NCBI GenBank assembly: GCA_002385815.1
Contig: DGEE01000164.1
Span: forward strand, 17,373 to 37,901
Reading direction: 5' to 3'
Source: Hungateiclostridiaceae bacterium UBA3934
Lineage (GTDB): Bacteria > Bacillota > Clostridia > Acetivibrionales > DTU013
DNA: 20,529 nucleotides
Below, piece by piece: positions 1 to 7,485 of this stretch. Positions within the stretch are counted from its first letter, which is position 1. The number at the start of each line of letters is the position of its first letter. The notes below the pieces were generated by a model that was not told where the DNA came from, did no database searches, and saw only the letters and a list, made by a program, of their open reading frames with translations. The translations under genes were made by a program, and so were the position numbers.

Positions 1-381
1 GCTTTTCTGAAACCGAAGGAAGAATATATGGAGGTCAGGGGAAGGGATCTGATAACCGGACTCCCCAAAAATGTGACACTGTCCTCCAGTGAGATAAATG
101 AGGCGCTGAAGGAGCCTATCAACGCGATAATCGATTCGATCAAGTTCACACTTGAAAAGACACCTCCGGAACTGGCCGCCGATATAATGGATAAGGGCAT
201 CATGCTCGGGGGCGGGGGAGCACTGCTTAGCGGGCTGGACAAGCTGATAAAGGAAGAGACAGGCATGCCGGTCACTATTGCAGAAAATCCGCTGGATTGT
301 GTGGCCATCGGGACCGGGAAGGTTCTCGAAGAGATAGAGGCATTGAGACGTGTGCTGATAACTCCGAGAAAATTGAGATAG
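1..381 (+). CDS. mreB: Rod-shape-determining protein MreB, C-terminal part (5' end outside window)
   Basis: The frame is open from base 1 to the TAG at 379-381 and encodes the last 126 residues of an actin-like MreB. MreB proteins are about 330-345 residues, so roughly the final third is present. Family signatures visible are MEVRGRDLITGLPK, the TPPELAADIMDKGIMLGGGGALL block that forms part of the nucleotide-binding cleft, and the C-terminal ETGMPV / NPLDCVAIGTGKVLE segment. MreB forms membrane-associated filaments that guide lateral wall synthesis. mreC follows after a 16-base gap, and mreD and mrdA come next, the standard elongasome order. The ATG at 28 is internal, not a start, because the homology continues upstream of it. 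Confidence 0.97.
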   Translation, partial: AFLKPKEEYMEVRGRDLITGLPKNVTLSSSEINEALKEPINAIIDSIKFTLEKTPPELAADIMDKGIMLGGGGALLSGLDKLIKEETGMPVTIAENPLDCVAIGTGKVLEEIEALRRVLITPRKLR

Positions 382-397
382 AAGGGAGATTTCTCCA

Positions 398-1258
398 TTG
401 CCGCGTCCTGTTAAAAGCAAATGGTTCATCGTGGCTCTTGTTACGATAGTATTGCTGGTCGTGATTGGTGTGACAGCAAACAAAAGCAGCAAGCTCAACT
501 GGCTCAGCAATATCCTGAGCGTACCGCTGAAGCCGGTTCAGGGTTTTTTGTCATCGGTGGGCCGGGAAATAGAAGATTTTTTCGGGTATTTTCAGGATAT
601 AGATGTGTTAAGGGAAGAAAATGAAGCACTGAAGTCAGAAGTCGAGGAACTGAGGAGAAAGAACAGAGAGTTTGCTGAACTGAAGGAGAAAAATGACGAG
701 TTAAGGCGTGCATTGAACCTGAAAGCAGAATTTGCCGATTATACTATCGCAGGCGCCAATATCATAGCTGTCGAGCCCGGCAACTGGTTCAGTGTGTTCA
801 AGGTGGACGTGGGCGAGAGGGACGGGATCCATGTGGATTTTCCCGTTGTCACCGGTTCCAGGGGCCTTATCGGGAGAGTTCTCGATACCGATATATCCAC
901 GTCGAACATACAGACAATCATCGATGAGGAAAGTGCCGTTTCCGGGTGGATCGCCAAACCCGGCGGAGGCCATGCCATCGTAAAGGGAGACCTGCAGCTC
1001 AAGGAGGAAGGTCTCTGCAAACTGGTATATATACCCATCGAAATCGATATCGAGGTCGGTGATATCATCGAGACATCAGGTGTTGGCGGCATTTATCCCA
1101 AAGGCATAGAAATAGGTACGGTCATCGAAGTCAGAAAAACCAACAGCGAATTCGACAGGTATGCGATCATCCAGCCGACTGCGGATTTTAAGAGGCTGGA
1201 GGAGGTTTTCATATTAAAGTCCGAAAAATATGATGAGACAGGCAGTGCTGAGCAATGA
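398..1258 (+). CDS. mreC: Rod-shape-determining protein MreC
   Basis: This 286-residue protein has the MreC plan: a short basic cytoplasmic tail, one membrane segment at about residues 9-27, a charged coiled coil at about 65-110, and the extracytoplasmic MreC beta-barrel domain at about 115-270. MreC scaffolds MreB, MreD, PBP2 and RodA in the elongation complex. The start is TTG at 398, chosen because GAAGGGAG lies about 9 bases upstream and no in-frame ATG fits before the membrane segment. The 3' end overlaps mreD by four bases (ATGA, 1255-1258), which suggests translational coupling. Length and domain order are normal for the family. Confidence 0.96.
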   Translation: MPRPVKSKWFIVALVTIVLLVVIGVTANKSSKLNWLSNILSVPLKPVQGFLSSVGREIEDFFGYFQDIDVLREENEALKSEVEELRRKNREFAELKEKNDELRRALNLKAEFADYTIAGANIIAVEPGNWFSVFKVDVGERDGIHVDFPVVTGSRGLIGRVLDTDISTSNIQTIIDEESAVSGWIAKPGGGHAIVKGDLQLKEEGLCKLVYIPIEIDIEVGDIIETSGVGGIYPKGIEIGTVIEVRKTNSEFDRYAIIQPTADFKRLEEVFILKSEKYDETGSAEQ

Positions 1259-1767
1259 AAAGAAAGCTTGTAGTTTATTTTTTCATTATTTTTCTTTTAC
1301 TCATGCTGCAGACTACTTTGCTCCAGTACACAAGGATCAGAGGAGTCATGCCAAATCTGCTCATCACGCTGACGATCGTGACAGCCCTGGTGCGAAACAG
1401 CACAGAAGGTGCTGCTGTGGGCTTTTTTTCAGGTTTTTGCATCGATATGCAGTTTGGCCCGGTACTGGGATTCTATGCGCTGCTTGGGATGTATACCGGC
1501 ATTGCAGCCGGATCGCTGAGCAGGAGGATATACAGGGAAAATGTTCTGGTTGTAGTATTCTTTACATTCGTATATTCTATAGCTTATGAGTCTGTTGTAT
1601 TCATAATAAACAACATAATGTCCGGAGATATCGGCTTCACCTTTGCATTCACAAAGGTAATACTGCCGGAGGCGATCTACAACTGTGCGGTGTCCGTGCT
1701 GATGTTCCCGCTGCTGGTCAGCGCAGGCAAATGGTTCGATGCGGCAAGGTCAGCACGGAAATACTGA
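1255..1767 (+). CDS. mreD: Rod-shape-determining protein MreD
   Basis: A 170-residue, strongly hydrophobic protein with about five membrane helices and a basic C-terminal tail, as expected for the integral membrane partner of MreC. The N-terminal segment and the region around residues 50-75, with a GFFSGFCIDMQFG motif, resemble the MreD family, where a GF.GL..D pattern is typical. Start and mreC stop share ATGA. mrdA follows after 21 bases. The assignment rests on length, membrane profile and position between mreC and mrdA, since MreD sequences are poorly conserved. Confidence 0.92.
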   Translation: MKRKLVVYFFIIFLLLMLQTTLLQYTRIRGVMPNLLITLTIVTALVRNSTEGAAVGFFSGFCIDMQFGPVLGFYALLGMYTGIAAGSLSRRIYRENVLVVVFFTFVYSIAYESVVFIINNIMSGDIGFTFAFTKVILPEAIYNCAVSVLMFPLLVSAGKWFDAARSARKY

Positions 1768-1788
1768 ACTGTATGATCTCAGAGGGGG

Positions 1789-3915
1789 ATGGATTATTTG
1801 GACAAGAAATTGAAAAACAGATATTTCATACTCTGCCTGGGATTCATGGTATTTGGCATCATGATCGTTTTCCGGCTTTTCAACTTGCAGATAGTCGAGG
1901 GAGAGAAATATGTAGCCGATTCACAAAGAAGGATCCTCAAGGAAGGGGAAATAGAAGCCCCAAGAGGAAAGATACTGGACAGGTACGGCACCCCTATAGC
2001 CGTCAACAGGCAGGGATATGCCCTGTATATTGCCAAGACGAACATTAGCACCTCCGAGATGAACGAGATGCTGCTCAAGCTGTCTGATTTACTGGAGAAG
2101 AACGGCGATGGTTATGTCAATACCCTTTCAAAATTTCTGACTTTCGGCCCCATCGGGTTCAACAACATGAATGAGAAGCAGATATATTCCTGGCAGACCA
2201 ATCCTGACAGGCTCAACATGAAAAAAGATGAAGTCAGGTATAATGCTTTTGAACTTTTTGAATATCTGAGAGACGAAAAATTCAAAATAGACCCTCTTCT
2301 CACCAACGAGCAGGCATACAGGATAATGAATTTCAGATACGAAATACTTATAAACAACTGGAATTTCTCTACAGGCGGTATGGTACCGCTGGCCAAAGAC
2401 GTGTGCATGGAGACTGTGGCAGAGATAGAGGAAAGGCGGCATGAATTCCCGGGGATCATTACAATGACAGAGCCGGTGAGAGAATATATCGACGCCTACG
2501 AAGAGGCTCACATACTTGGCTATATAAGAGCTATCAATTCCAGACAATACGACGAACTGAAAGATGAGGGATATGATAACGATGATCTCATCGGACAGAC
2601 CGGGATCGAGAAAAGCGCTGAGAGATATCTTCGCGGCAAAAACGGCAGGATGACCGTAGAAGTGGATGCGGACGGAAAGCTCTCTCAGAAACTGGTGACG
2701 ATGGATCCGATACCGGGCCATGATGTGATCCTTACCATAGATACGAACCTCCAGAAGGTGGCCATGGATTCGCTGGCCTACAATATTGAAAGGATTCGTA
2801 ACGACAACAGAGGGCCCAACTACGGGGACGCTTTTTCCGGAGCTGCTGTGGTCCTGCATGTCAATTCGGGAGAAGTGCTGGCAATGGTGAGCTATCCGAG
2901 CTTTGACCCGGCTATTTATCTGGCCGGTCCCGAAGATGTCGAAGCTCAGCAGAAGATCATAGAATTGACGAAGGATGAACAGAATCTGAAGGCTCTGCTT
3001 AACAGGGCCATACAGGAGAATTATGCACCAGGCTCGACTTTCAAGCCCATTACGGCTGTCGCAGGGCTGGAAAAGGAGGTTATAACACCCGGTTCCAACA
3101 TCATAGCCTGCAGAGGCCATACTTATATAGGCGGAAGATACCTTTTCTGTCTTGAAAGGCCCACTTACGGCCATGGTCCCCTCAGTCTCAAAAGGGCACT
3201 GGAGACTTCCTGCAACATCTATTTCTATGAACTGGGCAACAGGACAGGCATCGAAGCACTGACCTACTGGGCAAACTGCTTCGGCCTGGGCAAAAAGACA
3301 GGCATCGACCTGCCCAATGAGGTTTCAGGAATGATGTCATCGATCGAATTGAAGAAGCAACTGAGGAATGACATATGGAGGCCAGCGGACACCGCACAGG
3401 TAGCCATAGGCCAGTTCGACAATTCCTTTACGCCGCTCCAGATGGCCAATTATACTGCTACAATAGCAAACGGCGGCAAGTTGTACAGACCGCATGTCAT
3501 CAAGGAAATAGTGAAGTATGACGGCTCTGTGGTGAACAGGACCGAACCTGTTTACACACAGCTGCCGCTGAAAGACACTACGATAGCTGCAGTCAAGGAA
3601 GGCATGGTAGCAGTTACATCATCGATAGACGGTACAGCGCAGAAAGCTTTTGAAGGCCTGCCCTTCGAAGTAGCCGGAAAAACCGGTTCTGCCCAGACCA
3701 AAAGCGGCGGCGGGCGCTCACCCAACGGAATATTCATCTGCTATGCACCTGCTGACGACCCCGAGATAGCCATTGCCGTAATCGTGGAAAGAGGTGTATG
3801 GGGGTCAAATGTCGCTCCTGTGGCGAGAGATATTATAGATGAATATTTTGGTCTCAAGGCAGCTGATTCAAGAAATACTGGTCTGAAACCGGAAAAACCG
3901 CTGTTCAATCCATGA
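1789..3915 (+). CDS. mrdA: Penicillin-binding protein 2 (elongasome transpeptidase)
   Basis: Class B PBP of about 708 residues that cross-links lateral-wall peptidoglycan with RodA. It has one N-terminal membrane anchor at about residues 12-33, a non-catalytic dimerisation domain at about 55-330, and a transpeptidase domain at about 345-690. All three penicilloyl-transferase motifs are intact: STFK at 416-419 with the acylated Ser416, SCN at 474-476, and KTG at 631-633. The start is uncertain by three codons. AGAGGGGG sits directly against the ATG at 1789, while an in-frame TTG at 1798 has a longer spacing. The usual partner gene rodA is not in the window. mrdA is the last gene before a 96-base AT-rich gap, so minC may be partly independent. 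Confidence 0.96.
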   Translation: MDYLDKKLKNRYFILCLGFMVFGIMIVFRLFNLQIVEGEKYVADSQRRILKEGEIEAPRGKILDRYGTPIAVNRQGYALYIAKTNISTSEMNEMLLKLSDLLEKNGDGYVNTLSKFLTFGPIGFNNMNEKQIYSWQTNPDRLNMKKDEVRYNAFELFEYLRDEKFKIDPLLTNEQAYRIMNFRYEILINNWNFSTGGMVPLAKDVCMETVAEIEERRHEFPGIITMTEPVREYIDAYEEAHILGYIRAINSRQYDELKDEGYDNDDLIGQTGIEKSAERYLRGKNGRMTVEVDADGKLSQKLVTMDPIPGHDVILTIDTNLQKVAMDSLAYNIERIRNDNRGPNYGDAFSGAAVVLHVNSGEVLAMVSYPSFDPAIYLAGPEDVEAQQKIIELTKDEQNLKALLNRAIQENYAPGSTFKPITAVAGLEKEVITPGSNIIACRGHTYIGGRYLFCLERPTYGHGPLSLKRALETSCNIYFYELGNRTGIEALTYWANCFGLGKKTGIDLPNEVSGMMSSIELKKQLRNDIWRPADTAQVAIGQFDNSFTPLQMANYTATIANGGKLYRPHVIKEIVKYDGSVVNRTEPVYTQLPLKDTTIAAVKEGMVAVTSSIDGTAQKAFEGLPFEVAGKTGSAQTKSGGGRSPNGIFICYAPADDPEIAIAVIVERGVWGSNVAPVARDIIDEYFGLKAADSRNTGLKPEKPLFNP

Positions 3916-4011
3916 TGCCCCTCAAAAATATGCTGTTTGCACTTGTTTATATCAATAAATAATGTAATAATAGTTTATGTGAATCAATACCGCTTACAGG
4001 GGGTACAGTCA

Positions 4012-4704
4012 ATGGGAGAAAGTATCGTAAGCTTTAAAGCCAAAGGCAATGAGCTTATTTTAGTGATGCGGGAAGAGGACGACTTCAGGGAGATACTGGA
4101 AAGCATAAGCAGGAAGCTTGATTCATCAGGAAGGTTTTTCAAGGGCGCGAGCCTTGACGTCAGGTATCGCGGCAAGAAGCTGGATGAGGAACAGGAGCGT
4201 ATAATAGCCGGATTGATCTCGGAGAAAGCTTCTGCTGAGGTTAAAAGCTTTGAAGAAGACGACATCTCCCAGGAACAGGAAAATGGATACGAGTATGTAG
4301 AACCGGACAGGACAAAGGATAAGCTCAAAATGAAGCTCCTGTATTTCAAGGGTCTGGAGGAAGGAATGACAAAATTCTACAGGGGGACTGTCAGATCGGG
4401 TACCCTTGTCAGTTTTGACGGCAATCTTGTCGTGCTGGGCGATGTGAACCCAGGTGCAGAAGTAGTGGCAACAGGCAATGTAGTGGTCATGGGATCGCTG
4501 CGCGGCATGGTGCACGCTGGTGCTGACGGGAACAAGGAAGCGATCGTCGCAGCATTGTCGCTGCAGCCCACACAGTTGCGCATAGCTGATGTCATTACCA
4601 GACCGCCGGATACGAACGGGCCGAGACAGGGCCTTTTGCCTGAGATAGCATCTGTCAGGGATGACATAGTCTACATAGAAACTTTCCTGCCGCAATACAA
4701 GTAA
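4012..4704 (+). CDS. minC: Septum site-determining protein MinC
   Basis: The 230-residue product has a MinC N-terminal domain (about 1-75), which antagonises FtsZ assembly, an acidic linker, and the C-terminal beta-helix domain (about 118-225) that dimerises and binds MinD. The C domain shows the family run GDVNPGAEVVATGNVVVMG followed by LRGMVHAGADG and LQPTQLRIADVI. ATG at 4012 is chosen because AGGGGG ends eight bases upstream. An in-frame TTG at 3937 would add 25 residues with no counterpart in the family and lacks a ribosome site. The usual RSGQ motif of the MinD-binding face reads RSGT at 128-131. MinC works with MinD and MinE, encoded next. Confidence 0.95.
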   Translation: MGESIVSFKAKGNELILVMREEDDFREILESISRKLDSSGRFFKGASLDVRYRGKKLDEEQERIIAGLISEKASAEVKSFEEDDISQEQENGYEYVEPDRTKDKLKMKLLYFKGLEEGMTKFYRGTVRSGTLVSFDGNLVVLGDVNPGAEVVATGNVVVMGSLRGMVHAGADGNKEAIVAALSLQPTQLRIADVITRPPDTNGPRQGLLPEIASVRDDIVYIETFLPQYK

Positions 4705-4730
4705 TCGGTAATTTACAAAAAATGCTTTAA

Positions 4731-4759
4731 TTGACAAATAACTTTTTAAACTGTATATT
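4731..4759 (+). promoter_or_regulatory. Sigma-A-type promoter upstream of minD
   Basis: TTGACA at 4731-4736 is a perfect -35 box. A 17-base spacer leads to TATATT at 4754-4759, five of six matches to the -10 consensus. It lies just after the minC stop and about 70 bases before the minD start, so minDE and mgsA can be transcribed independently of the upstream wall genes. The -10 box lies within a 22-base element that recurs at 6431-6452. Confidence 0.8.
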
Positions 4760-4772
4760 TTACATATGCATG
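4751..4772 (+). repeat. 22-base element, copy 1 (minD upstream region)
   Basis: The stretch CTGTATATTT followed by TACATATGCATG matches 20 of 22 positions of the intergenic stretch at 6431-6452. It covers the minD -10 box and the initially transcribed region. The two copies are in the same orientation, each upstream of a gene start. It may be a shared operator or promoter extension; the function is unknown. Confidence 0.5.
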
Positions 4773-4830
4773 AAATCTCGATCTGAGCATCACCGTAATC
4801 TGCCCATACAGGCACATAGGAGGTATTTTG

Positions 4831-5631
4831 ATGAGTGAAGTCATTGTAATCACATCAGGAAAAGGCGGAGTGGGCAAAACCACATCAGCAGCAAACATAG
4901 GTACCGGTCTTGCATTGTCGGGTCATAAGACAGTATTGATCGATACGGATATCGGGCTCAGGAATCTTGATGTAGTAATGGGACTTGAAAACAGGATCGT
5001 TTATGATCTGGTCGACGTAGTCGAAGGCAATTGCCGGGTGAAACAGGCGCTCATAAAGGACAAACGTTATGATGGGCTTTATCTGATACCTGCTGCTCAG
5101 ACCAGGGACAAGTCAGCGGTGAAGCCTTCTCAGATGATCCAACTGTGTGATGAATTGCGCGAGGAGTTCGACTATATACTGATCGATTGTCCGGCCGGCA
5201 TCGAGCAGGGATTCAAAAATGCGATCGCAGGTGCTGACAGGGCGATAGTTATAACGACCCCTGAGGTTTCCGCTGTCAGGGATGCGGACAGGATCATCGG
5301 CCTGCTGGAGGCGAATGAGGTCAGAAATCCGAAGCTGCTGGTCAACAGATTGCGTGCTGACATGGTCAGAAGAGGGGATATGATGTCCATAGATGATATA
5401 ATAGACATCCTGGCTATAGGTCTGATAGGCGTAGTCCCCGATGATGAAAAAATAGTTGTGTCCACCAACAGGGGAGAGCCCGCCATATGTGACAACAAAT
5501 CGTTGGCAGGACAAGCTTTCAGGAATGTGGTGAGAAGGATAAAAGGTGAGGAAGTACCCTTTATGTCGTTGACCGAGGATCAGGGCTTCATGCCGAAACT
5601 CAAAAAATTACTGGGCCTGAAGGCGAACTGA
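4831..5631 (+). CDS. minD: Septum site-determining ATPase MinD
   Basis: A 266-residue ParA/MinD-family ATPase that binds the membrane when ATP-loaded, recruits MinC, and is released by MinE. The deviant Walker A motif KGGVGKTT is at residues 11-18, including the signature Lys11. The switch segment IDTDIGLRNLDVVMG and the IDCPAGIEQGF motif follow. The C-terminus ends in an amphipathic, basic helix (MPKLKKLLGLKAN), the usual membrane-targeting sequence. The start is ATG 4831 behind a strong AGGAGG at 4818-4823; the TTG directly before it is not needed. minE follows after 14 bases. Length and motifs are fully typical. Confidence 0.98.
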   Translation: MSEVIVITSGKGGVGKTTSAANIGTGLALSGHKTVLIDTDIGLRNLDVVMGLENRIVYDLVDVVEGNCRVKQALIKDKRYDGLYLIPAAQTRDKSAVKPSQMIQLCDELREEFDYILIDCPAGIEQGFKNAIAGADRAIVITTPEVSAVRDADRIIGLLEANEVRNPKLLVNRLRADMVRRGDMMSIDDIIDILAIGLIGVVPDDEKIVVSTNRGEPAICDNKSLAGQAFRNVVRRIKGEEVPFMSLTEDQGFMPKLKKLLGLKAN

Positions 5632-5645
5632 AGGGGAGGTATAAA

Positions 5646-5930
5646 ATGCTGCTCGATTTAGGGAGACTATTCGGTAGGACTAAGAGATCCAAAGATGTTG
5701 CAAAGGAAAGACTAAAACTGGTATTGATCCATGATCGCGCCAATGTTTCGCCACAGTTTCTCGAGATGTTGAAAAGTGAGATTATAAAAGTCATTACCAA
5801 TTACATGGATGTGGATGAAAGTGCTTTGGACATCCAGCTCACAAAAACAAAAAGTGATGACGGTCAGAGCGTGGTGCCGGCACTTTACGCAAACATCCCG
5901 ATACGGAATATCAGAAACAGCGGGAAATAA
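5646..5930 (+). CDS. minE: Cell division topological specificity factor MinE
   Basis: This 94-residue protein matches MinE in size and layout. It has an N-terminal amphipathic membrane-binding stretch (MLLDLGRLFG), the anti-MinCD segment KERLKLVLIHDR at about 21-32, and a C-terminal dimerisation domain ending in a VPALYANIPIRNI strand. MinE stimulates MinD ATPase and drives pole-to-pole oscillation, keeping division at midcell. A GGGGAGG ribosome site ends seven bases before ATG 5646. MinE rather than only DivIVA next to MinCD is common in Clostridia and less so in Bacillus. In many clostridial clusters rodA comes next, but here the mgsA-like gene follows after 14 bases. Confidence 0.96.
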   Translation: MLLDLGRLFGRTKRSKDVAKERLKLVLIHDRANVSPQFLEMLKSEIIKVITNYMDVDESALDIQLTKTKSDDGQSVVPALYANIPIRNIRNSGK

Positions 5931-5944
5931 GGTTAGAGCCGGAT

Positions 5945-6340
5945 ATGAATATTGCTCTTATAGCAGATGACAATAAAAAGGAACTGATGGTTGATTTATG
6001 CATTGCATACAAGACTATCCTCCGGAAACATACCCTGTATTCCACAGGGACAACGGCATCGTTTATTTCAGAAGGTGCAGGGCTTCCGGTGTACGGTTTC
6101 TCACCCGGGGCGCTGGGAGGTGCCCAGCAGATAGCTGCAAGGGTTTCGCTCAACGAAATCGATATGGTCTTGTTTTTGCGGGATCCGACCATGGCGCGGG
6201 ATCATGGACCTGATATCCATACGCTCCTGAGGCTCTGCGACAAGAACAATGTTCCTTTTGCCACCAATATTGCCACTGCCGAGATACTGATAAAGGGTCT
6301 CGAGAGAGGTGATCTGCAATGGCGCGAACATATCAGATAG
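5945..6340 (+). CDS. mgsA: Methylglyoxal-synthase-fold protein with altered active site
   Basis: The 131-residue protein aligns over its whole length with methylglyoxal synthase, which converts dihydroxyacetone phosphate to methylglyoxal and phosphate. Conserved are the IALIA start, the phosphate-binding TGTT at 34-37, FLRDP with Asp80, HGPD with His87 and Asp90, and the ATNIATAEILIKG end. Compared with the E. coli enzyme, however, the catalytic base Asp71 is Ala60, His19 is Asp8, and the loop around Ser65-Pro67 reads P-G-A instead of S-G-P. Asp20 is kept as Asp9. The fold call is secure but enzymatic activity is doubtful; it may be a ligand-binding MGS-like domain. The ribosome site is weak (AAGG, 12 bases upstream), so translation may couple to minE. 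Confidence 0.85.
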   Translation: MNIALIADDNKKELMVDLCIAYKTILRKHTLYSTGTTASFISEGAGLPVYGFSPGALGGAQQIAARVSLNEIDMVLFLRDPTMARDHGPDIHTLLRLCDKNNVPFATNIATAEILIKGLERGDLQWREHIR

Positions 6341-6385
6341 ATGATCCTGATAAATAATACGAGGAAAACAGCTTATGTGCAATGG

Positions 6386-6420
6386 ACACGGGTGCGCGGA
6401 GGTGCCCGTGTTTTTGTTGT
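6386..6420 (+). terminator. Rho-independent terminator after the min/mgsA block
   Basis: ACACGGG (6386-6392) pairs with CCCGTGT (6405-6411) around a 12-base loop, and the right arm runs into TTTTTGTTGT. It lies 45 bases past the mgsA stop and just before the leader of the SpoIVFA-like gene, separating vegetative morphogenesis genes from the sporulation pair. Confidence 0.75.
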
Positions 6421-6430
6421 CTCCGGACAC

Positions 6431-6452
6431 CTGTATATTTCACATCTGCATG
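6431..6452 (+). repeat. 22-base element, copy 2 (spoIVFA-like upstream region)
   Basis: CTGTATATTT followed by CACATCTGCATG matches the element at 4751-4772 at 20 of 22 positions. It lies directly after a terminator and about 80 bases before the M23 gene, where a promoter is expected. Unlike copy 1 it has no TTGACA upstream, so initiation here would need another sigma factor or an activator. A TATACATA at 6459-6466 is loosely similar to the sigma-E -10 box, but no -35 lies at the right spacing. Confidence 0.45.
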
Positions 6453-6531
6453 TATTCGTATACATAAATGGTCATCCAAATCAATATAATTAACCAGGAT
6501 CACAAAAAGGCAGTACTGGGGATGGAACTGT

Positions 6532-7485
6532 ATGGAAAGCAGCATGACCGGCAGGAAATATATGCCGCGCAGCACACGTCCGCACAGAAGATACAGAAGG
6601 AATGCCAGACAGAGCAGACTGGGCAGGCTTCTTGCATTCCAGACCATTATATGTGTGATGCTGCTGCTTATCGTTGCCACGGCGAAAAGCCTTGACATAT
6701 CTGCTGCTGTATTCATTACTGAAAAAGCCCGATACGTACTGGAGCATGACGTTGAATTGAAAAAAATATACTATCATGCCGGATTTCTGGCTTCAGATAT
6801 CAGGAACAGCATTTTGAAAGATGAAAGCAGCGGCGACGGAGATCTCAGGACTGCAGCATCAGACTCGTCGGGGGAAACTGCCACGCTGTCGGCAGAAATG
6901 ACTGTACCGGATACGATAGACGCATCCTCCGGCATACTCGAAACATTTGAAAACAAAGCACTATCTGAAGGCATCAGCAACGATGATGCTTTGCTGCACC
7001 CCGGAGCCGGGACCGGGGTACTGTCTGCAGGCAGCGGGAACAATGGTGGCTCTGGCGGAGAAGTGACCGCTGGTTTTGAAAAACAGGATGATACGGGCAT
7101 GATAGCACCAGTGGAGGGCATGATCGTCACACCATTCGGCGAAGTAGCAGGTGCAGCAGGTATATGGAAAACACACATCGGCATAGATTTCGCGGTTGAT
7201 AAGATGAGTGAGGTGAGGGCTGTTCTTGACGGGATTGTTGAAGATACCGGCTCTTCACCCGGCTACGGGAGGTATGTAAAAATCAGGCACAGTGACAGTC
7301 TTGTCACAGTATATGCAAACTGTTCGACCCTTAAGGCAGATGAGGGGGAGTATGTGAGAAAAGGAGATGTAATCGCCGACGCAGGCACAGAACGCGTGGA
7401 ATGCGGCAGCCATATACATTTTGAGGTCTGGTATGACCATGCCCCTGTGGATCCGCTTGATTACATAAATATAAATATCAGGTGA
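6532..7485 (+). CDS. spoIVFA: SpoIVFA-like membrane-anchored M23/LytM-domain protein
   Basis: The 317-residue product has a very basic N-terminus, one membrane helix at about residues 33-52, a long Ser/Gly/Glu-rich linker at about 95-190, and a C-terminal M23 (LytM) domain at about 195-315. Zinc-ligand positions are present: His215 and Asp219 in HIGID, and His296 in HIH (294-296). The second catalytic His of active M23 enzymes, in the Y-x-H motif, is Asn263 (YANC), so hydrolase activity is doubtful. This fits SpoIVFA, whose LytM domain holds the SpoIVFB protease in check at the outer forespore membrane. The stop overlaps the M50 gene start (GTGA, 7482-7485). ATG 6532 follows GGGGA with a 9-base spacing. 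The M23 assignment is firm; the SpoIVFA role is inferred from the neighbour. Confidence 0.85.
   Translation: MESSMTGRKYMPRSTRPHRRYRRNARQSRLGRLLAFQTIICVMLLLIVATAKSLDISAAVFITEKARYVLEHDVELKKIYYHAGFLASDIRNSILKDESSGDGDLRTAASDSSGETATLSAEMTVPDTIDASSGILETFENKALSEGISNDDALLHPGAGTGVLSAGSGNNGGSGGEVTAGFEKQDDTGMIAPVEGMIVTPFGEVAGAAGIWKTHIGIDFAVDKMSEVRAVLDGIVEDTGSSPGYGRYVKIRHSDSLVTVYANCSTLKADEGEYVRKGDVIADAGTERVECGSHIHFEVWYDHAPVDPLDYININIR

Noticed and set aside
2128..3174. Long minus-strand open frame of 348 codons inside mrdA.
   Set aside because: It is antisense to a fully conserved PBP2 transpeptidase domain and has no recognisable product; a coding-bias shadow.
3937..4011. TTG start for minC adding 25 residues.
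   Set aside because: No ribosome site; the stretch is AT-rich and looks like promoter or leader DNA. ATG 4012 has AGGGGG at good spacing.
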